Positions 8,519 to 13,869 of a stretch of DNA of 13,869 nucleotides are shown here, piece by piece; position 1 is the stretch's first letter, and each line of letters begins with the position of its first letter. Source of the DNA: SIG607 sp045646245 (GTDB lineage Bacteria > Bacillota > Clostridia > Oscillospirales > Acutalibacteraceae); NCBI GenBank assembly GCA_045646245.1, contig JAZRKJ010000048.1, forward strand, positions 1 to 13,869, in the 5' to 3' direction. Under the pieces are notes generated by a model. It searched no databases, was not told the origin of the DNA, and saw only the letters and a program-made list of their open reading frames with translations. Made by a program: the position numbers and the translations under genes.

Positions 8519-9250
8519 TTATTTATTTTTGTTGATTATAATATTTGTAGGCTCACTGCCGTCAAGAGGAATTTGACGAACAAAAAGCGAAACCTTGTTA
8601 TCAGTATTAAGACTTTCCCAAACCATATCCGCAAGGTCTTTTGCGGTGTTGGGAAGAACAACTGCTTCGGGTTCACCGTAGAAAGAAGGAATCGGGTCAC
8701 CGTCACATTTGTAAGTGTGAATAAAGTGTCCTTTGCCGGAAAGAGGAGCGTAAGAGTAAGTGTATCTCTGACAAGCATCGCTGTTTCCGTCGGCGCTCTT
8801 TAAAATAGACATTTTGTAAGCAAAGCTTTGGTTATCAAAGTCGTAATAACAAATACCTGAAATTCTTGGAGTGAAGTTGGGAGCGTCGGGTTCAAATTCA
8901 CGGGTATTAAGCGCTGCTTCAAAAGCGAATGGGTCGGAAGCGTCGTTAACTACGTAATCATAAATAGTATTGGTTTGGTCGCCGTTGGTGATAATGTCAA
9001 TATCACCGTAAGCAAGGTAAGGATTATATATAATAAGGCTGGGGTCGGTTAATTTGCTTTCGTCGAATGCCTTTGTACGCATACCGTTTTCAAAGGCTTC
9101 GAAAATACGGTTGCGGCTGTTTTCGCTTCTGCCCATAATAAAGTAGGCAATAAGAGCGCTGTTGCCGTCGGCAGATTTTCCGATAACAATACCTCTGCCG
9201 GGGTAAGAGTTGGTTTTAAGTAATGCTTCTAAATTGAAAATGTTGCTCAT
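8519..9250 (-). CDS. purO: IMP cyclohydrolase, archaeal PurO type
   Basis: This is likely the enzyme that closes FAICAR to IMP, the last step of the pathway. The 243-residue protein has no resemblance to the MGS-like cyclohydrolase half of PurH. It shows the PurO-family pattern: PGRGIVIGKSADGN at 17–30, YFIMGRSENSRNR at 36–48, YNPYLAYGDIDIITNGDQTNT at 75–95 (NPY and NGDQT stand out), then a TPRISGICYY segment. This matches what I remember of the Methanothermobacter enzyme, which is somewhat shorter. Its start overlaps the operon tightly: the Shine-Dalgarno AAGGAG lies inside the last codons of purN and only 5 bases separate the genes, so translation is probably coupled. The next gene is the AICAR formyltransferase, so the pair replaces PurH. 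The family assignment is from remembered homology; a profile search against PF07826 would settle it. Confidence 0.87.
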   Translation of the reverse strand: MSNIFNLEALLKTNSYPGRGIVIGKSADGNSALIAYFIMGRSENSRNRIFEAFENGMRTKAFDESKLTDPSLIIYNPYLAYGDIDIITNGDQTNTIYDYVVNDASDPFAFEAALNTREFEPDAPNFTPRISGICYYDFDNQSFAYKMSILKSADGNSDACQRYTYSYAPLSGKGHFIHTYKCDGDPIPSFYGEPEAVVLPNTAKDLADMVWESLNTDNKVSLFVRQIPLDGSEPTNIIINKNK

Positions 9251-9255
9251 GGTAA

Positions 9256-9852
9256 TTACTCCTTAATATAGTTCTTGCTCACAATTTCAACAGCCTTAGG
9301 TAAAATTATCCATTCGGCTTGTTCCATAACTCTTTTTTGTAAAATTTCGGGGGTGTCTCCTTCTTCAACGTTAACCGCTTTTTGAAGAATGATTTTACCG
9401 CCGTCGGGAATTTCGTTAACGAAATGCACCGTAGCACCGGTTACCTTTACACCGTAATTAAGGGCGGCTTGGTGAACACGAAGTCCGTAAAAGCCTTCGC
9501 CGCAAAAAGAAGGAATAAGGGATGGGTGGACGTTTAATATTCGGTTTTCGAAAGTTTTGGTAAAGTTTTCGCTTAGTATACACATAAATCCCGCAAGTAC
9601 GATTACGTCGATTTTCTCACTTTTTAAAAGTTCGATTATATCGCTTTCAAAATGCGGGTTGCCTTTCTTTTCAATAACGGCGGTTTTAATACCCGCGTTT
9701 GAGGCGCGTGTAAGAGCGTAGGCATCGGGCTTATTCGAAATTACAAGTACAATTTCGCCGCTTTCAATAATATGAGATTTTTCGGCGTCGATAAGTGCCT
9801 GTAAATTTGTTCCGCCGCCTGAAACCAAAACTGCGATACGGGCTTTTACCAT
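9256..9852 (-). CDS. purN: Phosphoribosylglycinamide formyltransferase, 10-formyl-THF dependent
   Basis: PurN transfers a formyl group from 10-formyl-THF to GAR, giving FGAR. The 198 residues are the normal length. GGGTNLQ at 12–18 is the phosphate-binding loop. NVHPSLIPSF at 107–116 holds catalytic Asn107 and His109, and PDGGKIILQ at 149–157 provides the catalytic Asp150, matching the Asn-His-Asp triad known from the E. coli enzyme. The start ATG overlaps the end of purM by seven bases (ATGGTAA, 9846–9852), a sign of translational coupling. Its formyl donor is made by Fhs at the distal end of the operon. Confidence 0.97.
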   Translation of the reverse strand: MVKARIAVLVSGGGTNLQALIDAEKSHIIESGEIVLVISNKPDAYALTRASNAGIKTAVIEKKGNPHFESDIIELLKSEKIDVIVLAGFMCILSENFTKTFENRILNVHPSLIPSFCGEGFYGLRVHQAALNYGVKVTGATVHFVNEIPDGGKIILQKAVNVEEGDTPEILQKRVMEQAEWIILPKAVEIVSKNYIKE

Positions 9853-10883
9853 AATTCTACACCTTCGCCGTTTACGGTTTCACCGATGATATAAGCGTCT
9901 TCGCCGTTGGCTTTGAGTATTTCTACTGCCTTTTCGGCATCTGCCTTGTTAACTACTGCTATCATACCAACGCCCATATTAAAGGTGTTAAACATATCTC
10001 TTTCGGGAATGTTTCCAACCTTTTCAATGTATTTGAAGATGGGGAGGACTTTAACGTCGCTCTTTTTGATTTTGGCGCCTATTCCGTCGGGAAGGCTTCT
10101 CGGAATATTTTCATAGAATCCGCCGCCGGTGATGTGGGAAATAGATTTAACCTTTACTTCCTTCATAAGAGCAAGCATACTCTTAACGTACATTTTGGTG
10201 GGGGTAAGAAGGGTTTCGCCAAGACCTTTTCCGCCAAGCTCTTCGACGGGAGCGGTAAGGTCGGCGTTTTCAATGTCGAACACTTTTCTTACCAGCGAAA
10301 AACCGTTGGAGTGAACGCCTGTAGAAGCAAGCGCGATAATAACGTCGCCTTCGGTTACGGAATTTTTATCAAGAATCTTGGATTTGTCGACAACACCGGT
10401 GCAATAACCTGCAAGGTCGTAATCTTCTTCGGGCATAAGACCGGGGTGCTCTGCGGTTTCACCGCCGATAAGAGCGCAACCTGCCTGAACGCAACCCTCT
10501 GCAACGCCGCCTACTATATCGGCGATTTTTTCGGGGAAGTTTTTGCCGCAAGCAATATAGTCAAGGAAGAAAAGGGGCTTTGCGCCGCAACAAATAATAT
10601 CGTTTGCGCACATAGCAACACAGTCGATACCTATTGTGTCGTGTTTGTCAAGTAACATGGCAAGTTTAATTTTAGTGCCAACGCCGTCGGTACCGCTTAC
10701 CAGTACCGGTTCGCTGATTCCCGTAAGGTCAAGGCCGAAACAACCGCCGAAACCGCCTACGTCGTCAAGGCATCCTTCGTTTTTAGTGCGGTTGATATGC
10801 TTTTTCATAAGCTCTACCGACTTATAGCCGGCAGTAATATCAACACCTGCTGCCTTGTAACTTTCGCTGAAACTACTTTTCAT
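9846..10883 (-). CDS. purM: Phosphoribosylformylglycinamidine cyclo-ligase (AIR synthetase)
   Basis: PurM closes FGAM to AIR with ATP, step five. The 345 residues are the expected length. The N-terminus YKAAGVDITAG is typical, GTDGVGTK at 64–71 is the family signature, and the middle of the protein contains GGETAEHPG and STGVHSNGFSLVR. GGGFYENIPRSLP follows in the C-terminal part. These belong to the PurM/SelD/ThiL ATP-binding fold. The start ATG is 8 bases after AAAGGAG. A 99-base gap containing a hairpin separates it from purE, the only sizeable gap inside the operon; downstream it overlaps purN by seven bases. Confidence 0.97.
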   Translation of the reverse strand: MKSSFSESYKAAGVDITAGYKSVELMKKHINRTKNEGCLDDVGGFGGCFGLDLTGISEPVLVSGTDGVGTKIKLAMLLDKHDTIGIDCVAMCANDIICCGAKPLFFLDYIACGKNFPEKIADIVGGVAEGCVQAGCALIGGETAEHPGLMPEEDYDLAGYCTGVVDKSKILDKNSVTEGDVIIALASTGVHSNGFSLVRKVFDIENADLTAPVEELGGKGLGETLLTPTKMYVKSMLALMKEVKVKSISHITGGGFYENIPRSLPDGIGAKIKKSDVKVLPIFKYIEKVGNIPERDMFNTFNMGVGMIAVVNKADAEKAVEILKANGEDAYIIGETVNGEGVELW

Positions 10884-10950
10884 TTTTACTGCTCCTTTAT
10901 TTGCATTTTTAAATAATTAACAATTTTATACAATCATTATAAACAACGAA

Positions 10951-10975
10951 TTCTCCGAACGGAAAATTCGGAGAA
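10951..10975 (-). terminator. Hairpin between purE and purM, possible weak terminator or processing site
   Basis: A perfect 9-bp stem, TTCTCCGAA paired with TTCGGAGAA around a 7-base loop, begins 8 bases past the purE stop codon. On the minus strand it is followed by TTCGTTGTTT, a broken T-run. It could be a leaky terminator that lets purE exceed the downstream genes, or a stem that stabilises the purE end after RNA processing. The CCGAA/TTCGG arms recall half-sites of the Bacillus PurR box, but the spacing and the location between genes argue against an operator. Confidence 0.4.
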
Positions 10976-10982
10976 ACGTAAT

Positions 10983-11474
10983 TTACATATACTTTTTACT
11001 GATTGCTTCGTTCTTTTCAAGTACCTTTGCCGCAGCATCTGCACGCTGTTTGTCAAGCTTTGCTGCAAGGCTATCGTCACCTACCGCAATGATTTGAGCG
11101 GCGAGAAGAGCGGCGTTTGCGGCGCCGTCAATAGCCACGGTGGCAACAGGAATACCCGAAGGCATTTGTACAGTAGAAAGAAGCGCGTCAAGACCGTCAA
11201 GAGTAGAGGACTTAACGGGAATACCGATAACCGGAAGGGTGGTTGCGGCGGCAACGGCACCTGCAAGGTGAGCGGCTTTTCCTGCGGCGGCAATAATAGC
11301 GCCGAAACCGTTTGCTCTTGCGTTTTCGGTAAATTCTCTGACCTCTTTTGGGGTGCGGTGAGCCGAGTATACGTGAACCTCGAAGGGTACGCCTAAGTCC
11401 TTTAAGGTGTCCATAGCTTTTTCTACTACGGGAAGGTCACTGTCGCTTCCCATAAGGATACCAACTTTTTTCAT
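10983..11474 (-). CDS. purE: N5-carboxyaminoimidazole ribonucleotide mutase (PurE, class I-like)
   Basis: PurE makes CAIR in step six. The 163 residues starting at ATG 11474 are the usual length. GILMGSDSDLP at 5–15, the SAHRTP motif at 37–42 with the catalytic His, and AAGKAAHLAGAVAA at 63–76 are all family signatures; the GxAAHL form points to class I, which uses N5-CAIR made by PurK. No purK is in the window. I reject the longer reading from an ATG at 11576 because it would translate through the riboswitch and terminator, whereas ATG 11474 has CGGAG six bases upstream and begins exactly at the conserved N-terminus. It is the first gene of the operon and directly follows the leader terminator. 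Confidence 0.95.
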   Translation of the reverse strand: MKKVGILMGSDSDLPVVEKAMDTLKDLGVPFEVHVYSAHRTPKEVREFTENARANGFGAIIAAAGKAAHLAGAVAAATTLPVIGIPVKSSTLDGLDALLSTVQMPSGIPVATVAIDGAANAALLAAQIIAVGDDSLAAKLDKQRADAAAKVLEKNEAISKKYM

Positions 11475-11499
11475 AACGTTCTCCGTTCCGCTTTTGCAT

Positions 11500-11538
11500 A
11501 AAATAAAGGCAGTTCCGCTAAAGATTTTCGGAACTGCC
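11500..11538 (-). terminator. Leader terminator of the ZTP riboswitch
   Basis: On the minus strand GGCAGTTCCG (11538–11529) pairs perfectly with CGGAACTGCC (11517–11508) and is followed by TTTATTTT (11507–11500). The first four bases, GGCA, are also the 3' arm of aptamer stem P3, so the two structures exclude each other. This is the expression platform: a bound aptamer should give read-through into purE. Confidence 0.92.
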
Positions 11539-11610
11539 CAGACGGTCGACAAAATGTTATCACTTAATGCTTCCATGCGGTAATCCGCTTATCCGTCAGT
11601 TGCAAAAAGC
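11535..11610 (-). promoter_or_regulatory. ZTP (pfl motif) riboswitch aptamer
   Basis: The RNA upstream of purE matches the ZTP riboswitch pattern. The junction AACTGACGGATAA (11601–11589) is followed by stem P2 GCGG–ATTA–CCGC (11588–11577), then ATGGAAGC closing an imperfect P1 (5' arm about 11610–11602). After a short linker comes CCGTCTGGGCA (11545–11535), corresponding to the conserved CCGCCUGGGCA. TGTC (11550–11547) pairs with GGCA (11538–11535) to form P3. GACGG (11597–11593) is fully complementary to CCGTC (11545–11541), giving the pseudoknot. Known members bind ZMP/ZTP (AICAR ribotides) and switch on purine and folate one-carbon genes; the overlap with the terminator implies transcriptional anti-termination here. 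Confidence 0.93.
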
Positions 11611-11633
11611 TTATAAATTTTCATTACAAAAGT

Positions 11634-11662
11634 ATTATATATTATTTTATAATATATGTCAA
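11634..11662 (-). promoter_or_regulatory. Sigma-70-type promoter of the purine operon
   Basis: TTGACA (11662–11657) and TATAAT (11639–11634) are both perfect and are separated by exactly 17 bases. Transcription should start near 11627, just upstream of the aptamer. The strength of this promoter fits control at the terminator rather than at initiation. Confidence 0.92.
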
Positions 11663-11729
11663 TAAATTAAACTGTAAAAATAACGGAAAGTTTAATAGAA
11701 ATTTTTGTGTACTTTAAGCATAAAAGTAA

Positions 11730-11758
11730 TTGCAATATTTTCGGTTTTGTGTTACCAT
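11730..11758 (+). promoter_or_regulatory. Possible promoter of the GH16 gene
   Basis: TTGCAA (11730–11735) and TACCAT (11753–11758) are separated by 17 bases, with a TG at 11750–11751 giving an extended -10. Each hexamer matches the consensus at four of six positions. It lies about 30 bases before the ATG at 11791 and diverges from the purine promoter. This stretch between the divergent genes holds nothing else I recognise. Confidence 0.4.
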
Positions 11759-11790
11759 TCAGTTAGAAATTGCAGAAAGGCGGTTTTATT

Positions 11791-12673
11791 ATGGCAGACA
11801 ATATGATTAAAGAAGCCGAAAAAGTATGGTATCGAGTACTATAAGAAGGGTAGAGTCCTTGTTTGGCACGATGAATTTGATGAAGGAAAAATCAATACCG
11901 ACAAGTGGGTATTCCACCGTACTATGAATACTGCTGACCGTATTTATGATAATGGCGAAAATAACGTTAGAGTTGAAAACGAAAACGTTCATATGCAGAT
12001 TCACAGAACCGAAGACCCCGAGCATCCCTTTACCTTGCCCGAAGGTCTTACCACAAAATTTACTATGAACTTTAAGTATGGCTATGTTGAGATGCGCGCA
12101 AAGGTGCCTTACCGCCACGGTGCATGGCCTTCCTTCTGGACTCAGTCTTCTACTGTTTTCAAAACCGTTCCGTGGATGGCTGAAGCAGATATTTTCGAAG
12201 TGTTCTCTAACGACAGCGGTCTTGCTTCCGCGCTTCATAAATGGGGATATGGTAAGCATTGCTCCGTAGGCGGCGGTTTCTATAAGGTCGGCGAACCCGA
12301 AACCATTAACGACGAATACCATATTTACGGTTACGAATGGAATAAAGATTATATGGCATTTTTCGTAGACGGAAAAGAGCAGTGGAGAGTACCTATTGAC
12401 CCCGTAAACGGTAACTTTAAGTATGACGTTATCGACGGTGTTATGGGCTTCCATGACTTCCAGTTCCTTATTATGAACAACGAATGCTTTACCGAGGGTA
12501 GCTCCTGGAAACCTAACGGCTGGGCATTTAACGATGATGACGTTCTTCCCGTTGACTATTTTATCGACTGGGTACGTCTTTATCAGAATCCCGAAACCGA
12601 AGAACTGAAATTAAAAGCCGATATTGACGCAGAAATTGCTCGTCAAAAGGCTGAAGAAGAAGCTAATGCTTAA
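11791..12673 (+). CDS. Family 16 glycoside hydrolase, frame broken near its 5' end
   Basis: GH16 enzymes hydrolyse beta-1,3/1,4-glucans or galactans. The catalytic motif EADIFE (ExDxxE; codons 12182–12199, nucleophile and acid/base Glu) is intact. Family-typical stretches include LVWHDEFDEGKINTDKW at the start of the fold, RHGAWPSFW, YEWNKDYMAFFVDG, and VDYFIDWVRLYQ at the end. A charged, helical tail follows. The main frame is open from 11807 to 12673, but its only early in-frame ATG (11924) would remove the first strand of the fold. The well-placed ATG at 11791 (AAAGGCGG upstream) runs into a stop at 11842. Dropping one A from the A5 run at 11819–11823 joins the two into a 293-residue protein, so a one-base insertion, real or from sequencing, is likely. 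No signal peptide is visible even in the joined form. Substrate is unknown. Confidence 0.85.
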
Positions 12674-12704
12674 ATAACAACTGAAAAATAGCGTTAATCT
12701 ACAC

Positions 12705-12745
12705 AAAATCAGCGGTTTTTGTTTGTTAAAACTGCTGATTTTTTT
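12705..12745 (+). terminator. Intrinsic terminator after the GH16 gene
   Basis: AAAATCAGCGGTTTT (12705–12719) pairs with AAAACTGCTGATTTT (12728–12742) over 15 positions with one G·T pair and an 8-base loop. A T-run continues to 12745. It ends the GH16 transcript. Confidence 0.9.
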
Positions 12746-12814
12746 CTTGTTATTAAAACCTTGTCCAAAACCGGCATTCTAAAACGTATAGATAATAGAA
12801 GAACTTGTAAAATA

Positions 12815-12843
12815 TTGAAAATTTTTGTAACTAATGATATAAT
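12815..12843 (+). promoter_or_regulatory. Promoter of the ankyrin-repeat gene
   Basis: TTGAAA (12815–12820) and TATAAT (12838–12843) are separated by 17 bases. The start of transcription would be near 12850, giving a short leader to the ATG at 12888, which has GAGGG just upstream. The gene therefore appears to be its own transcription unit. Confidence 0.8.
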
Positions 12844-12887
12844 TAAATTATAAGAAAAACGCTTATTTTCTGTGTGAGGGTTTAGTT

Positions 12888-13715
12888 ATGATAAAGAAAA
12901 GAATACTTATACCCATAATAATACTTTCTGTAATATTGCTTGCTTGTTCGTGTTATATAACTAACGGTCTTTATCAAAGTTCTAAATTATTAACTGCTGT
13001 GGAGAACAATGACTACGAATCGGCGAAAGAAGCGGTAGAATGTGGCGCTTGGGTAAATAAACGTAGACACATTGTTTATGCACCTGTTATTCTGTATACT
13101 AACCCAACACCGTTGATTGAAGCGTGTAGGAACGGAAACCAAAAAATAGTTGAGTTACTTATAGAAAATGGAGCGGACGTAAATTTAAAAGATAATTTCA
13201 CCGAAAACACACCGCTATTAGCCGCTATCAAAGGAAAGAAAGAAAATCGTTTCAGGCTTGCAATGTATATAATCGAAAAAGGTGGGGATATATATGCCGA
13301 TCAAGGCGGTACATCAGTATTCTATCGAGCTCTTTATATCGGCGAAAACGATAGTGAACAAAACGTTGACGAAAGCGTGACGTTGATTAAATATTTGTTG
13401 GAAAACAATGTTGATCAAACAATATATATGAGCAAAGAAAACGCCTTGACTCATGCGGCGCATTATCGTAACTACGGAGCAGTAGATTATTTAATACAAG
13501 AAGGCTATTATGACGTTAATTGTCGTGATGACAACGGTGACACCGCTCTTATAGTTTCTGTTAAGTATAATAACGTCAAAACTGTCGAAGTTCTTCTTAA
13601 GCACGGAGCCGATACAAGTCTTTGCGACACCACCGGAAAAACCGCCCTTGACTATGCTAAAGAAAACGGAAATGACAAAATAATTGAACTTCTGGATAAC
13701 ACAACGGACAGTTAA
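12888..13715 (+). CDS. Ankyrin-repeat protein with probable lipoprotein signal
   Basis: This is a 275-residue protein of unknown partner. The N-terminus is a basic MIKKR followed by a hydrophobic segment to about residue 19 and LLAC at 17–20, which fits a lipobox with Cys20 as the lipidated residue; an uncleaved anchor is the alternative. The rest is about seven ankyrin-type repeats, starting near residues 31, 72, 106, 141, 182, 216 and 249. The clearest are TPLIEACRNGNQKIVELLIE with NGADVN, and TALIVSVKYNNVKTVEVLLK with HGADTS. Repeat 4 is extended by an acidic insert (GENDSEQNVDE). Ankyrin repeats mediate protein–protein contacts, so an outward-facing binding role is inferred. The gene is more AT-rich than the purine operon, and no catalytic domain is present. 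Confidence 0.85.
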   Translation: MIKKRILIPIIILSVILLACSCYITNGLYQSSKLLTAVENNDYESAKEAVECGAWVNKRRHIVYAPVILYTNPTPLIEACRNGNQKIVELLIENGADVNLKDNFTENTPLLAAIKGKKENRFRLAMYIIEKGGDIYADQGGTSVFYRALYIGENDSEQNVDESVTLIKYLLENNVDQTIYMSKENALTHAAHYRNYGAVDYLIQEGYYDVNCRDDNGDTALIVSVKYNNVKTVEVLLKHGADTSLCDTTGKTALDYAKENGNDKIIELLDNTTDS

Positions 13716-13738
13716 GAAAGGCACACAGCACAGAAAAA

Positions 13739-13780
13739 AACCGTCCCTCTGTGTTCCAAGAACCGTCTCCTTGTGTTCCA
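13739..13780 (+). repeat. Two tandem copies of a GGACGGTT-type short repeat
   Basis: AACCGTCCCTCTGTGTTCCA (13739–13758) and AACCGTCTCCTTGTGTTCCA (13761–13780) agree at 17 of 20 positions. On the minus strand each reads as GGAACACA…GACGGTT. Upstream, ACACAG (13723–13728) is the inverse of CTGTGT (13749–13754), so a small hairpin is possible. Sequences of the type GGGACGGTTC…TGTGTC recur in intergenic regions of many Clostridia genomes and resemble REP-like elements. That resemblance is from memory; no transposase is visible in the window. Confidence 0.6.
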
Positions 13781-13798
13781 AAATTGTGGGGTGAATTT

Positions 13799-13869
13799 AT
13801 GAAAATTAAAGATATATATGTGATTAACAATGGATATATTCATTGTAGTTCTGTTTTTTACGCTTCTCA
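13799..13869 (+). CDS. 5' end of an unidentified gene, cut by the window edge
   Basis: An ATG at 13799 is preceded by TGGGGTG at a good ribosome-binding distance and opens a frame of 23 codons, starting MKIKDIYVINNGYIHCSS, that stays open to the end of the window. Nothing in this short stretch identifies a family, and no signal peptide is apparent. It lies directly after the short repeats and follows the ankyrin gene on the same strand. Confidence 0.5.
   Translation, partial: MKIKDIYVINNGYIHCSSVFYAS

Noticed and set aside
10134..10655. 173-codon open frame on the + strand inside purM
   Set aside because: It is antisense to conserved PurM sequence, with low-complexity composition typical of a reverse-frame shadow.
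10951..10975. PurR-box operator between purE and purM
   Set aside because: The CCGAA/TTCGG arms are only 7 bases apart and lie inside the operon rather than at a promoter; a hairpin role is more likely.
11475..11576. In-frame N-terminal extension of PurE from an ATG at 11576
   Set aside because: It would be translated from the riboswitch aptamer and the terminator stem, and has no family counterpart; ATG 11474 has a ribosome binding site and begins at the conserved PurE N-terminus.
11535..11610. Guanine/adenine or tetrahydrofolate riboswitch in the purE leader
   Set aside because: The conserved core bases of the purine aptamer and of the THF aptamer are not present, while the ZTP motif, its pseudoknot and P3 are.
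11812..11830. Programmed -1 ribosomal frameshift at GAAAAAG in the GH16 gene
   Set aside because: The switch needed is +1 (or -2), whereas the A-rich slippery sequence favours -1; a one-base indel in the A5 run explains the frames more simply.
11807..12454. 215-codon open frame on the minus strand across the GH16 gene
   Set aside because: The GH16 frame on the opposite strand carries an intact catalytic motif and family signatures, and nothing supports the antisense product.
1..13869. CRISPR array, tRNA/rRNA genes, phage genes, toxin–antitoxin or defence modules
   Set aside because: No regularly spaced repeats, cloverleaf sequences, integrase or transposase, or recognisable defence proteins were found on reading either strand; the gene content is housekeeping metabolism plus a few accessory genes.

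Overview
The window looks like chromosome of an anaerobic member of the Clostridia (Bacillota). The evidence is low-to-moderate GC, strong AGGAG-type ribosome binding sites, perfect TTGACA/TATAAT promoters, a long single-chain PurL, and a formate–tetrahydrofolate ligase in a ZTP-riboswitch-controlled purine operon. An Oscillospiraceae-like gut lineage is plausible, but that is inference; no marker gene fixes the genus.

Layout. Bases 1–88 hold a hairpin leader in front of a small membrane protein read on the + strand (DUF6512-like, 89–595). A perfect bidirectional terminator (594–632) separates it from an eight-gene purine operon that fills about 646–11660 on the minus strand. Its transcription order is: promoter, ZTP riboswitch, terminator, purE, purM, purN, purO-type IMP cyclohydrolase, stand-alone AICAR formyltransferase, purD, purL, fhs. 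From about 11700 onward the genes are on the + strand: a family 16 glycoside hydrolase whose 5' end carries a one-base frameshift, its terminator, an ankyrin-repeat protein with a probable lipoprotein signal, a pair of short GGACGGTT-type repeats, and the first 23 codons of a gene that runs off the window.

How the genes work together. The operon encodes PurD, PurN, PurL, PurM, PurE, AICAR formyltransferase and IMP cyclohydrolase. Fhs makes the 10-formyl-THF that PurN and the AICAR formyltransferase consume. The leader RNA has the hallmarks of a ZTP (pfl) aptamer whose 3' end overlaps an intrinsic terminator. When 10-formyl-THF is scarce, ZMP/ZTP accumulates, the aptamer should block terminator formation, and the operon, including fhs, would be expressed. 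PurF, PurC, PurB and PurK are not in the window and must be encoded elsewhere or replaced.

The least ordinary points are these. The usual bifunctional PurH is replaced by a lone AICARFT plus an archaeal-type PurO, side by side. The riboswitch pseudoknot is compensated at one base pair. A hairpin sits between purE and the rest of the operon. The GH16 reading frame is broken at an A5 run. I found no CRISPR array, tRNA, rRNA, phage or complete mobile element, and I do not see a convincing undescribed multi-gene system here.
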